From Rhodospirillales bacterium BBD 1991-14 (GTDB lineage Bacteria > Pseudomonadota > Alphaproteobacteria > Kiloniellales > Kiloniellaceae), in assembly GCA_001657395.1 (NCBI GenBank), contig LYSY01000003.1, positions 248,001 through 312,000 of the forward strand: a DNA stretch of 64,000 nucleotides. Reading direction: 5' to 3'. A model generated the notes under the pieces. The model was not told the DNA's origin, searched no databases, and was given only the letters and a program-made list of their open reading frames with translations. Both the position numbers and the translations under genes were made by a program. The first letter of the stretch is position 1; each line of letters opens with the position of its first letter. Shown one piece after another: positions 18,683 to 27,230 of the stretch.

Positions 18683-19567
18683 TTACGACCGGCGCGAGAC
18701 CACGAAAGCCGCCGCCTCTTTCAGAAGGTCCGCCTTTTGGCCAAAAAGATCAAGCCGCTGGCAGGCCGATACGACAAGGGCCTCCGCCTTGTCACGGGCA
18801 CCCTCGATGCCAAGCTGGCCGACGAATGTGGCTTTTCCGAGACTTGCATCCTGGCCGGTCGGTTTGCCGAGCGCCTCCGGCGTGCTCTCGGCATCGAGTA
18901 TGTCGTCGGCGATCTGAAAGGCGAGCCCGAGATCGCGGGCATAGTCGGTCAATGCCTGGCGCTGCGGCTCCCGGGCCTGGGCAAGGATTGCGCCCGCTTC
19001 GCAGGAGAACAGGATCAGCGCCCCTGTCTTCAGGCTCTGAAGGTGGGAGATCCCGGCCAGATCGAGCTCGGCGCGGTCCGGCGACATGTCGATCATCTGG
19101 CCGCCGACCATGCCCGCAGCCCCGGCCGCCTCGGCCAGGTGGCGCAGCAACTCCACGCGCACCGCAGGAAGATCGTGGGTTTCGGGCCCGGAAAGCACCG
19201 CAAAGGCCTCTGTCAGGAGCCCGTCGCCGGCAAGAATGGCCGTCGCCTCGTCGAAGGCGACGTGAACCGTCGGCCGCCCGCGGCGCAGCTCGCTGTCGTC
19301 CATGGCCGGCAGATCGTCGTGAATCAGACTGTAGCAGTGGATCATCTCGATCGCCGCACCGACCCGGAGCGCCCGCTCCTCCGGCACATCGAAGAGGCGC
19401 GCCGATTCGCGCACCAGAAACGGCCGCAGCCGCTTGCCGCCGGAAAGCGCGGCATAGCGCATCGCCTCGATAACGCGTCCGCGGGGCCCTTCGGTCATCG
19501 GCAGCAGCCGATCGAGCAGGGCCGAAATTGTTTCGCCCTGGCTGGCCAGGGCATCCTGAAGTTTCAT
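18683..19567 (-). CDS. ispA: Farnesyl diphosphate synthase-type polyprenyl synthetase
   Basis: 294-residue all-helical prenyltransferase that condenses isopentenyl with allylic diphosphates to C15 (or C20) products. First aspartate-rich motif DDLPAMDD with the preceding EMIHCYSLIH (about 76-90); second motif DDILD near 222. The residues before the first DDxxD (CYSLIH) are of the short-chain bacterial FPPS type. KRLRPFL near 45 binds diphosphate. It lies between xseB and dxs with gaps of 24 and 108 bases, the standard alphaproteobacterial order. Confidence 0.95.
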   Translation of the reverse strand: MKLQDALASQGETISALLDRLLPMTEGPRGRVIEAMRYAALSGGKRLRPFLVRESARLFDVPEERALRVGAAIEMIHCYSLIHDDLPAMDDSELRRGRPTVHVAFDEATAILAGDGLLTEAFAVLSGPETHDLPAVRVELLRHLAEAAGAAGMVGGQMIDMSPDRAELDLAGISHLQSLKTGALILFSCEAGAILAQAREPQRQALTDYARDLGLAFQIADDILDAESTPEALGKPTGQDASLGKATFVGQLGIEGARDKAEALVVSACQRLDLFGQKADLLKEAAAFVVSRRS

Positions 19568-19591
19568 GGCTTGCGACCCGGGCCCCGCTGT

Positions 19592-19843
19592 TCAGTCGAC
19601 ATCCAGCGCGGCGGTGCCGGCCGTGCCGTCGGCCGAAAGGCTGATCTTCTCGATCTTGGCCTGCGCCTCGCGCAGTTTCTGATCGCAGTGACGCTTCAAG
19701 GCCGCGCCGCGCTCGTAGTCCTCGATCGCCGAGTCGAGGGCACCCTGCCCCTGCTCGAGCTTGGCAACGATTGTTTTCAGCGCGTCGAGCGCCTCCTCGA
19801 AGCTCATGGCCTGAATGTCTTCGGGAACCTCGTTCTTGGACAT
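19592..19843 (-). CDS. xseB: Exodeoxyribonuclease VII small subunit
   Basis: 83-residue helical subunit of exonuclease VII, which degrades single-stranded DNA together with XseA. The family core MSFEEALDALKTIVAKLEQGQGALDSAIEDYERGAALKRHCDQKLREAQAKIEKI spans residues 13-66. XseA is not in the window. It is the first gene of the xseB-ispA-dxs run and lies 111 bases after the histone-deacetylase-family gene. Confidence 0.95.
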   Translation of the reverse strand: MSKNEVPEDIQAMSFEEALDALKTIVAKLEQGQGALDSAIEDYERGAALKRHCDQKLREAQAKIEKISLSADGTAGTAALDVD

Positions 19844-19954
19844 CAGTTTTCCCCCGGGTCCTCCTGGACTTGCTGCGCCGCCTCGGCCCTTGCGCGCGGG
19901 CGCCGTCGTTCCCCGTTCAACAACCCCGCCCTTTAGCGCAGTCGGCGCCTGAGG

Positions 19955-20884
19955 TCAAAACCGCATCAGGGTGCGGACATGGGCCGCCACGCAGCGCGCC
20001 AGGGCCGCATGATCGTAGCCCCCCTCCAGGACCGAGACCAAACGCCCGCCGCAGGCGCTGCGGGCAAGTTCCATCAACTGCTGCGTCGCCCAGGCATAGT
20101 CTTCCTCGACGAAGTTCAGACTGGCCAGGGGATCGTCGGCATGGGCATCGAACCCGGCCGAGATGAAGACGAAATCCGGCTCGAAGCGGGTCAGGGCCGG
20201 AATGACGCAGTCGCGCATCGCCTGGCGGAAGTCTGCCGATCCGGCCGGCGGCGGCAGCGGCACGTTGATGATGTTGTTCCCCACGCCACGCTCCTGCGCC
20301 CGCCCGGTGCCTGGATAGAAGGGAAACTGGTGCGTCGAGGCATAGAACAGATCCGGGTCGTCCCAGAACATGGCCTGGGTTCCGTTGCCATGGTGAACAT
20401 CGAAGTCGACCACCGCGACCCGGTGACAGCGGTGCACCTCGCGCGCATGCAGCGCCCCGACGGCGACATTGTTGAACAGGCAGAAGCCCATGGCCTGACG
20501 CGGTTCGGCGTGGTGGCCCGGCGGGCGCACCGCGCAGAAGGCGTTGTCGGCCTCTCCCGCCATCACCGCATCGACGGCCGCCACCACCGCTCCTGCGGCC
20601 CGCAGCGCTGCTTCCCCGGAGCCCGGCGAGACGATGGTGTCGGCATCCAGCATGCGGTCCCCGTGGTCCGGAATGGCCGCCAGGACGTCGTGCACGAAGC
20701 TCTCCGGATGGACCCGCGCGATCTGGCTGTGCTCGGCACGCGGCGCTTCACGACGCAGCAGGCCGGAAAACTCCGGGCTGTCCAGCGTCTTCATGATGGC
20801 CTTGAGGCGTCCGGGGTTTTCCGGGTGCAGGGCCCCGGGATCGTGCTGCTCGCAGGCGGGATGGCTGAAAAGAAGCGTACTCAT
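19955..20884 (-). CDS. Histone deacetylase-superfamily (class II-like) amidohydrolase
   Basis: 309 residues of the arginase/deacetylase fold. Metal and catalytic residues are visible: PPGHHAEP (tandem catalytic His near 130), DFDVHHGNGTQAMF (zinc Asp and His near 168) and GFDAHADDP (second zinc Asp near 245). The closest bacterial relatives deacetylate polyamines or other acetylated small molecules and proteins, so the name should not imply histones. The gene precedes xseB-ispA-dxs on the same strand, a frequent pairing in this class. Confidence 0.92.
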   Translation of the reverse strand: MSTLLFSHPACEQHDPGALHPENPGRLKAIMKTLDSPEFSGLLRREAPRAEHSQIARVHPESFVHDVLAAIPDHGDRMLDADTIVSPGSGEAALRAAGAVVAAVDAVMAGEADNAFCAVRPPGHHAEPRQAMGFCLFNNVAVGALHAREVHRCHRVAVVDFDVHHGNGTQAMFWDDPDLFYASTHQFPFYPGTGRAQERGVGNNIINVPLPPPAGSADFRQAMRDCVIPALTRFEPDFVFISAGFDAHADDPLASLNFVEEDYAWATQQLMELARSACGGRLVSVLEGGYDHAALARCVAAHVRTLMRF

Positions 20885-20944
20885 AAAGCGGCCCTGACAT
20901 TGGGGGGTCGGCCCATCATAGCCCGTGACCGCCCCGCGTCATCC

Positions 20945-20967
20945 CCGCATTTTCAACTGAAATGCGG
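20945..20967. promoter_or_regulatory. Short perfect inverted repeat in the HDAC/RND divergent spacer
   Basis: 8-bp arms CCGCATTT / AAATGCGG around a 7-base loop, about 60 bases from the HDAC-family start and 190 bases before the RND adaptor. It could be an operator for either gene. No regulator gene is adjacent, so the assignment is only suggestive. Confidence 0.35.
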
Positions 20968-21155
20968 TTTCACGGAGTAAATGAATTGTCAGGAGACAGG
21001 GGCGCTGACTGGGCCTATGCTGCCGCAGATGTCGCCCTGGGCCATTGACTCCCCAGCGGCCAGACGCCAATTCAATGATCTATTTAGTTTTTTTAGTCCC
21101 CGCCAGCTTGCGCCAGAGTCGCGCCATCGGCAGGGCTTTTGGAGACAGGCGGAAC

Positions 21156-22289
21156 ATGGGGTTGAAGACAGCGCGCCGGTTTTTGGCGATTGCGGTGGTC
21201 TGTCTTGTCGGAGCGAGCCTGGGCGGCACGATGCTGCCCCAGACTGCAGAAGGACAGCAGGGCGCCTCCCTGGTCCGCGTCGATGCCGTGCGCAGCGAAC
21301 CGCTGAGTCAGACGGTGCCGGTTGTGGGGCGCCTTGTCGCCCGCCAGGCCGGATCGGTCGCAGCGCGGATCAGCGGCCCCATCCAGCAATTCAGCGTCGA
21401 GGTCGGCGACCGGGTGTCGGCCGGCGACGTCATAGCCGTGCTCGATGCCGCCTCGATGGAGGCCGAGCGCGACCTGGCCGCCGCGGGCCTCGCGGTGGCC
21501 AGGGCGGAACTGAGGACCAAGCAGGCCGAAGTGACCCTGGCGCGGCAGGAATTGCAGCGCCTTGAGGGGCTCAAGCAGTCCGCCGCCTTCAGCCAGGCCC
21601 GCTTCGACGACGCCCGCCAGGAGGTTGCCATCGCCGAAGCGGCCGCCGCCGAAGCCGAGGCGTCGGTGACCAGCGCACGCGCCACCCTGCGTCTGGCCGA
21701 GATCGACCTGGACGACACCACGGTGCGCGCACCCTACGACGGGGTCATCACCCAGCGCCTGAGCGAGGTCGGGGCCTACGCCCAGGACGGGGCCGACGTG
21801 GTGCGCATGGTCGCCGACCAGAGCCTGGAGGTGGAGGCCGACGTGCCGGCCAACCGGCTGCTCGGGCTCACCGCGGGGGCTGCGGTCGAGGTGGTGCTGG
21901 ACGACGGCACCCTGATCGGCGCGACGGTCAGGGCCGTCATCCCCGACGAGAACCCGCTGACACGAACCCGCGCCGTGCGCTTCGTGCCGCGTTTCGGGGA
22001 GATCAGCAGTCCGCTTGCCAACGAGCAGTCGGTCACCGTGATGGTGCCGGTCGGCGCGCCGCGGGATGTGGTTTCCGTGCACAAGGACGCCATCATCAAG
22101 CGTCCCAACGGCACCATCGTCTTCGTCGTCTCCGAAGGTCAGGCGCAACCGCGCCCGATCGTTCTCGGTGAGCCCGTGGGTAACCGCTACGAGGTTGTCC
22201 AGGGCCTGGCGGAGGGCGAGCAGACCGTGGTGCGCGGCAACGAGCGCCTGCGTCCGGGTGCAGAGGTACAGATTGACGGGGAGACCTGA
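21156..22289 (+). CDS. RND efflux periplasmic adaptor (membrane fusion protein)
   Basis: 377 residues. An N-terminal signal or anchor (FLAIAVVCLVGASLGGTMLP) is followed by the barrel-sandwich lipoyl domain (VGRLVARQAGSVAARISGPIQQFSVEVGDRVSAGDVIAVLD), a long alpha-helical hairpin (about 105-175, Ala/Glu-rich), and the beta-barrel with DDTTVRAPYDGVITQRLSEVGAYAQDGADV. It links the inner-membrane pump to an outer-membrane channel. ATG 21156 follows GGCGGAA and starts just before the signal; an upstream in-frame start at 21045 is less likely. Its TGA and the permease ATG share one base (TGATG), so the two are coupled. No outer-membrane factor gene is nearby. Confidence 0.93.
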   Translation: MGLKTARRFLAIAVVCLVGASLGGTMLPQTAEGQQGASLVRVDAVRSEPLSQTVPVVGRLVARQAGSVAARISGPIQQFSVEVGDRVSAGDVIAVLDAASMEAERDLAAAGLAVARAELRTKQAEVTLARQELQRLEGLKQSAAFSQARFDDARQEVAIAEAAAAEAEASVTSARATLRLAEIDLDDTTVRAPYDGVITQRLSEVGAYAQDGADVVRMVADQSLEVEADVPANRLLGLTAGAAVEVVLDDGTLIGATVRAVIPDENPLTRTRAVRFVPRFGEISSPLANEQSVTVMVPVGAPRDVVSVHKDAIIKRPNGTIVFVVSEGQAQPRPIVLGEPVGNRYEVVQGLAEGEQTVVRGNERLRPGAEVQIDGET

Positions 22290-25200
22290 TGAACCTCATC
22301 AAGCTCGCTATCGAACGTCCCATCGCGGTGATTGCCGCGGTTCTGATGGTGGTGATGTTCGGGATCGTCGCGCTGCAGACCATCCCCATCCAGCTGGCCC
22401 CCGACGTCAACCGGCCGGTCATCACCGTTTCCACCAACTGGGGCGGCGCCGCCCCGGCGGAGATCGAACGCGAGATCACCAACCGCCAGGAAGAAGAGCT
22501 GAAAGGCATCGAGGGCCTGGAGACCATCACCTCGCGCTCGGAGCAGGGCCGCGCCCGCATCACCCTGGAGTTCGCCGTCGGCACCAACATGGACCGGGCG
22601 CTGCTGCTGGTCTCCAACCGGCTTGACCGGGTGAACGGCTATCCCGACGAAGCCGACGAGCCGACGCTGGACACCGCCGGCAGCGAAGACAGCCCCATCG
22701 CCTGGTTCATCATCACCCGCGAGGACGGCAACGAGCGGCCGATCCACGAATACGGCGACTTCGCCGAAGACATCCTGCGCGAGCGCATCGAACGGGTGCC
22801 GGGCGTCAGCCGCGTCAACGTCTTCGGCGGCACGGAGCGGGAAATCCAGGTCACGGTCGAGCCCAAGGTGCTGGCACGCTACCGCATGACGGTGACCGAG
22901 GTCGTGGACGCCCTCAGGCGCGCCAATGCTTCGCTCAGCGCCGGTGACGTGGACGAGGGCAAACGGCGCTATGTTGTGCGCACCGAGGGTGAGCTCAACA
23001 CCCTGGAGGCCATCCGCGACGTGGTCGTTCGCAGCGACTCCAACGACGACAGCGGCCGCCTCGCCCGGGTGCGGATCGGCGACATCGCCGATGTGTCCTA
23101 TGGCTACAAGGAAGCCGGCGCCTCGATCCGCATGCTCGCCCAGGGCGCCATGGCGATGAACGCCCTGCGCGAGACCGGCGCCAATGTCATCGAGACCATG
23201 GAAGGCATCAAGGCGGCGGTGGAGGAACTGCGCGAAGGGCCGATCCCGGCCGCCGGCCTGAGGCTGCGGCAGGTTTACGACGAAACGGTCTACATCAACT
23301 CCGCCATCGACCTGGTGCAGCAGAACATCTGGGTCGGCGGCACGCTGGCCGCCATCATTCTGCTGGTCTTCCTGCGGTCCGTCCGCGCCACCCTTGTGGT
23401 CTCCATCGCCATTCCGGTTTCGGTGATCGGTGCCTTCGTGGCCATGGCCGCCATGGGGCGGTCGATCAACGTGATCTCACTCGCCGGCATCGCCTTTGCT
23501 GTGGGCATGGTGGTGGATGCCGCCATCGTCGTGCTGGAGAACATCTACCGCCTGCGCGAACAGGGCCGGCCGGCACGCGAGGCCGCCTATCTGGGCGCCA
23601 AGCAGGTCTGGGGTGCGGTTCTCGTTTCGGCGCTGACCACTGTCATGGTGTTCATTCCCATTCTGGTCATGCAGCTGGAAGTGGGTCAGCTCTTCCGGGA
23701 CATCGCAGTGGCCATCTCGGTGTCCGTCATGCTCTCACTGCTGGTCTCGGTCACCGTGTTGCCGGCACTGTCGAGCTGGCTGCTCAGCGGCGGCGGCAAG
23801 AAACTGGACGAAAAGAGCATCACCCGGCTGCGCCTGCCGCTGGTCGACCGGCTGGCCGAGTTCTTTATCGCCCTCATCATGGGCTTTGTGCGCCTGGTGG
23901 TCCGCAGCCGTCTGGTGGCCTTCGTGGTCGTCGCTTCGGTCACTACGGCGGCCTCGCTTGGGGCCTGGCAGTTCCTGCCCAAGCTCGAATACCTGCCGGA
24001 GGGCAACCGCAACCTCGTCTTCGGCATCATCATTCCGCCGCCGGGCTACAACCTGGGCACCACGACCGATATCGCGAAGGGCATCGAAGCCGCGACCCGG
24101 CCGCTTTGGATCACCGAAAGCGGCATGGACGCGGACAGCTACGAGGCAAAGGCGGAAGAGGGTTTCTCCCTGGACGGCATCGGCACGCGGATTACCGGCG
24201 CTTTTCGATCTCTCTGGCCGGGCGGAGCGGAGCCTGCCGATCCACAGATCGAACGCTTCTTCTTCGTCGCCACCAGGGCGACCACTTTCCTGGGCGCCAC
24301 CGCCGTCGATCCGCAGCGCGCAGCAGAGCTGATCCCCGTTCTCCAGGGGCCGGTGTTCCGCGAGCCCGGCACTTTCGGTTTCATCAATCAGCCGTCGATC
24401 TTCGGGCGCGGCATCGGTTCGGGACGCAAGATCGACCTCGATATCTCCGGACAGGAATTGGAGGTCATTCTTGGCGTCGCCCAACAGGCGGTCGGCCGCG
24501 TTTCGCAGATCATGCCCCGTAGCGAGGGACATCAGCTGCGGCCGAACCCCGGCCTGGAGCTCGGCGCACCGGAGGTGCGTCTCTTCCCCGACCGCCTGCG
24601 TCTTGCCGACAACGACGTGACCGCACGCGAGCTGGGCGAGGCGATCGACACCTTCAACGACGGTCTTCGGGTGGCTGAGGTCACCGTCGGCTCCGATCGT
24701 CTCGACCTGATGCTGAAGGGCCCGGACTACAACGTCGTCCAGACCCAGGGCATCGCAAGCCTGCCGGTGGTCACGCCCAACGGCGATATCATCCCGGCCT
24801 CCTCCCTGGCCGAGGTGGTGCTGACTTCCGGCCCGACCGAAATCCGCCACCGCGAGCGCTTCCGCACCGTCACCCTGGAAATCCGCCCGGCCCCGGGCAT
24901 TCCGCTGGAGGCTGCGCTCGATACCCTGCGCAGCGAAGTCATGCAGCCGATGGAGGCCGAGGGCCTGCCGCCCGGCGTCACGTTCAACATCTCCGGCACC
25001 GCCGACAAGCTGACCCAGACCTGGGAGGCCATGGTTCTGGACCTGCTGCTGGCGCTGGCCATCGTCTACCTGGTGATGGCCGTGCTGTTCGAGAGCTTCA
25101 TCTACCCGTTGATCATCCTGCTGTCCGTGCCGCTTGCCGCAGCCGGGGGTGTGGCGGGGCTGGCGATCCTCAACACCTCCGTCTATCAGCCGCTCGACAT

Positions 25201-25591
25201 GCTCACGCTGCTGGGCTTCGTGATCCTCATCGGCATCGTGGTGAACAACGCGATTCTGCTGGTGCACCAGACCCTCTATCACCTGCGCGAGGAGGGGCTG
25301 GCCGCCGGCGCGGCCATCGTCGAGGCGACGCGAAACCGCATCCGGCCGATCTTCATGTCCACGCTGACCTCGGTCTTCGGGATGCTGCCGCTGGTCTTTT
25401 TCCCGGGCGCCGGTTCGGAACTCTACCGCGGACTGGGGTCTGTGGTGGTTGGCGGCCTCGCCCTCTCAGCCATACTCACGCTGCTCATCATTCCGCCGAT
25501 GATGGCGCTGCTGGTCGCCACGCTGGAAGGCCGTCAGGCCGCTGCCGGGCCGAAGGTGGCCGGCCCACCACAGCCTGCAGCGGGCGAGTAG
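22289..25591 (+). CDS. RND-family efflux permease (HAE1-like)
   Basis: 1100-residue proton-driven inner-membrane pump with the expected 12 helices and two large periplasmic loops. The N-terminus (MNLIKLAIERPIAVIAAVLMVVMFGIVALQTIPIQLAPDV) and TM4 (GIAFAVGMVVDAAIVVLENIYRLREQG) are typical. In TM4 the AcrB Asp-Asp pair is Asp-Ala, and in TM10 the AcrB lysine position is Asn (GIVVNNAILLVHQ), variations seen in a divergent subgroup of the family. An extra stretch near residues 610-660 (YEAKAEEGFSLDGIGTRITGAFRSLWPGG) lengthens the second loop. Substrate unknown. Confidence 0.93.
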   Translation: MNLIKLAIERPIAVIAAVLMVVMFGIVALQTIPIQLAPDVNRPVITVSTNWGGAAPAEIEREITNRQEEELKGIEGLETITSRSEQGRARITLEFAVGTNMDRALLLVSNRLDRVNGYPDEADEPTLDTAGSEDSPIAWFIITREDGNERPIHEYGDFAEDILRERIERVPGVSRVNVFGGTEREIQVTVEPKVLARYRMTVTEVVDALRRANASLSAGDVDEGKRRYVVRTEGELNTLEAIRDVVVRSDSNDDSGRLARVRIGDIADVSYGYKEAGASIRMLAQGAMAMNALRETGANVIETMEGIKAAVEELREGPIPAAGLRLRQVYDETVYINSAIDLVQQNIWVGGTLAAIILLVFLRSVRATLVVSIAIPVSVIGAFVAMAAMGRSINVISLAGIAFAVGMVVDAAIVVLENIYRLREQGRPAREAAYLGAKQVWGAVLVSALTTVMVFIPILVMQLEVGQLFRDIAVAISVSVMLSLLVSVTVLPALSSWLLSGGGKKLDEKSITRLRLPLVDRLAEFFIALIMGFVRLVVRSRLVAFVVVASVTTAASLGAWQFLPKLEYLPEGNRNLVFGIIIPPPGYNLGTTTDIAKGIEAATRPLWITESGMDADSYEAKAEEGFSLDGIGTRITGAFRSLWPGGAEPADPQIERFFFVATRATTFLGATAVDPQRAAELIPVLQGPVFREPGTFGFINQPSIFGRGIGSGRKIDLDISGQELEVILGVAQQAVGRVSQIMPRSEGHQLRPNPGLELGAPEVRLFPDRLRLADNDVTARELGEAIDTFNDGLRVAEVTVGSDRLDLMLKGPDYNVVQTQGIASLPVVTPNGDIIPASSLAEVVLTSGPTEIRHRERFRTVTLEIRPAPGIPLEAALDTLRSEVMQPMEAEGLPPGVTFNISGTADKLTQTWEAMVLDLLLALAIVYLVMAVLFESFIYPLIILLSVPLAAAGGVAGLAILNTSVYQPLDMLTLLGFVILIGIVVNNAILLVHQTLYHLREEGLAAGAAIVEATRNRIRPIFMSTLTSVFGMLPLVFFPGAGSELYRGLGSVVVGGLALSAILTLLIIPPMMALLVATLEGRQAAAGPKVAGPPQPAAGE

Positions 25592-25618
25592 GGTCCCGCC
25601 CTTGGCAGGACCGGCCGC

Positions 25619-25855
25619 TTAGCCGGCCTTTCTGATCTGGAAGGTGAAGCGGCCGTCCGCCTCGTCCCACGCCAGCAGTTCGTCGCCGGTGGTCTGGCAA
25701 AAGGCCTGGAAGTCCGCGACCGCCCCGGGGTCGGTGGCGAGCACCTCCAGCACCGCCCCGGGTTCGACCGATTTCATCGCCTTGCGGGCCCGCAGGACCG
25801 GGAGGGGGCAGCGCAGCCCTGTCGCATCAAGCACGGTTTTTGAGATCTCAGACAT
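25619..25855 (-). CDS. tusA: TusA-family sulfurtransferase
   Basis: 78-residue sulfur carrier. The family CPxP motif is in GLRCPLPVLRARKAMKSV, with Cys16 as the persulfide-bearing residue; GAVLEVLATDPGAVADFQAFCQTTGDELLA completes the two-layer alpha/beta fold. Members pass sulfur to tRNA thiolation, molybdenum cofactor or sulfur-oxidation pathways. The stop codon lies inside a GC-rich hairpin (25611-25628) shared with the convergent RND gene. The gene is divergent from an ArsR-family regulator, which hints at sulfur-responsive control. Confidence 0.93.
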   Translation of the reverse strand: MSEISKTVLDATGLRCPLPVLRARKAMKSVEPGAVLEVLATDPGAVADFQAFCQTTGDELLAWDEADGRFTFQIRKAG

Positions 25856-26039
25856 CCGCGAATTTTAACACTCCACGTTGGTAAACTGAGGTTCGATGCC
25901 GTCGAACACCGCAGGATCGCCCGGATTCCGGGGCCTTCGGCAGTTCTTCGTAAACTACGGCGATCAACCGGAAAATCCGGGACAAAAAAAGTTCACACCA
26001 GCGCTTGACCTGTCCGACCCCCGAACAACGTTTCCTAAT

Positions 26040-26453
26040 ATGCCATACGGACCACTCCTTCTGACCGCCGGACGGGCGAGCCGCCTGCTCAAAGCCATGG
26101 GCAATGAGCGGCGCCTGGTGATCCTCTGCCATCTGTCCGAGCGCGAACACTCTGTGACCGAGCTTTGCCGCCTGGTTGGGCTTAGTCAATCCGCTCTGTC
26201 CCAGCACCTTGCAAAGCTGCGCCGGGACAACCTGGTGAAAACCCGCCGCAACGCGCAAACGGTGCTCTATTCGGTCTCAAGCCCTGAGGTCGGGAAGATG
26301 CTGAGCGCCCTGAGCGATCTCTATGTGAATTGCTGCGCGGCGCGCCAGCCGGCGCCGGTCGAAAACGGGGCTTCGCACGATACCCCGGTCAGCCGGCCGG
26401 GCGGGGCGGAGACCGCGGCAGAAGGCGCGGCGCTGCGCAAGCCCAGCACCTGA
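26040..26453 (+). CDS. ArsR/SmtB-family regulator, BigR/SqrR-like candidate persulfide sensor
   Basis: 137-residue winged-helix repressor. The recognition segment reads LVGLSQSALSQHLAKLRRDNLVKTRRNAQTVLYSV (45-79), the classic BigR/SqrR/YgaV pattern rather than a metal-sensing ArsR box (no ELCVCD). Cys30 (LVILCHLSERE) and Cys98/Cys99 (LYVNCCAAR) fall where the polysulfide-sensing cysteine pair lies in SqrR-like proteins. The last 35 residues are disordered. ATG 26040 is preferred because the N-terminal extension from 25896 has no domain likeness. Divergence from tusA supports a reactive-sulfur role, which is inferred. Confidence 0.85.
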   Translation: MPYGPLLLTAGRASRLLKAMGNERRLVILCHLSEREHSVTELCRLVGLSQSALSQHLAKLRRDNLVKTRRNAQTVLYSVSSPEVGKMLSALSDLYVNCCAARQPAPVENGASHDTPVSRPGGAETAAEGAALRKPST

Positions 26454-26783
26454 AGCGCCGCCCAACAGGAATTCTTTCTCTGAACCGGACTCAAGCCCTG
26501 GGTGCAACCGCGCCCGGCGGCTTCGTGCGGCGCGCTGCGCGCTTTGGTTTGAAAGGAAATTGGGTCCTTCAATCATGGATTTCCCCGACCCTTCGCCACG
26601 TTCCGCCGAAGGGAAATTCCCCTAATTGTTGTTCATGAACAAATGAATACGTTTGCATGAACAAATCGATCACTTGATCCTTGAGAAGCTTGCGCAGTAA
26701 GTCTGCGCGATCACTTTTTTGGACGAAACTCCGAATCACCAACCCATCGCCGCGGGGTCATTCAGAATGAGAGAAATGACAGC
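26454..26783. other. AT-richer regulatory spacer before the XRE gene
   Basis: 330 bases without a gene. From about 26600 the composition becomes AT-rich, in contrast to both flanks. It holds the TTGTTCATGAACAA palindrome and its repeated half-site (listed separately), then about 120 bases to the XRE start. No RNA gene was recognised. Confidence 0.6.
26629..26666. promoter_or_regulatory. Tandem operator: palindrome plus repeated half-site
   Basis: TTGTTCATGAACAA at 26629-26642 is a perfect 14-bp palindrome. The sequence CATGAACAAAT recurs at 26634-26644 and 26656-26666, exactly 22 bases (two helical turns) apart and on the same face of the DNA. This is the layout of a cooperative repressor site. 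It lies about 120 bases upstream of the XRE regulator gene at 26784, so autoregulation is the simplest reading. Confidence 0.6.
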
Positions 26784-27230
26784 GTGTCTGAGACTCCCAC
26801 GACTACTCCCGCAAAGCCCGACCCCGTCGATGTCTCTATAGGTTCCCGGCTGCGGCTCCGCCGCTTGGCCCTTGGCCTCAGCCAGAGCAGCCTCGCAAAC
26901 GCCCTAGGCATCACCTTCCAACAGATCCAGAAGTACGAACGCGGCACCAATCGCATCGTTGCCAGCCGTCTGTACCGCCTGTCCCAGGTTCTTCAAGTTC
27001 CGGTTCAGTATTTCTTCCAGGACCTCTCGGCGAGAGAGGCTCCGGAGCAGTCCCTCGCAAACGGTCAGTCCGATGTCGAGTCACCGGAACGTGTGTCGGA
27101 CCTGATGACGCAGCGTGATATGCTTCGCCTCGTTCAAGCCTACAGCAGGATAGACGATGCCACGGTGCGGCGGCAGATCTACGCGTTGGTCAAGACCATC
27201 GGCGAGCATCGCTGCGATCCGCCCTGCTGA
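26784..27230 (+). CDS. XRE-family regulator with C-terminal helical domain
   Basis: 148 residues. An HTH_XRE domain (IGSRLRLRRLALGLSQSSLANALGITFQQIQKYERGTNRIVASRLYRLSQVL, about 19-70) is followed by VPVQYFFQDL and a C-terminal helical part (TQRDMLRLVQAYSRIDDATVRRQIYALVKTIGE). This architecture is common in alphaproteobacteria and resembles a second gene in the window at 47534-47986. GTG 26784 has GAGA upstream and is the first start before the domain. The 3' end overlaps the nuclease-like gene by about 74 bases. Confidence 0.9.
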   Translation: MSETPTTTPAKPDPVDVSIGSRLRLRRLALGLSQSSLANALGITFQQIQKYERGTNRIVASRLYRLSQVLQVPVQYFFQDLSAREAPEQSLANGQSDVESPERVSDLMTQRDMLRLVQAYSRIDDATVRRQIYALVKTIGEHRCDPPC

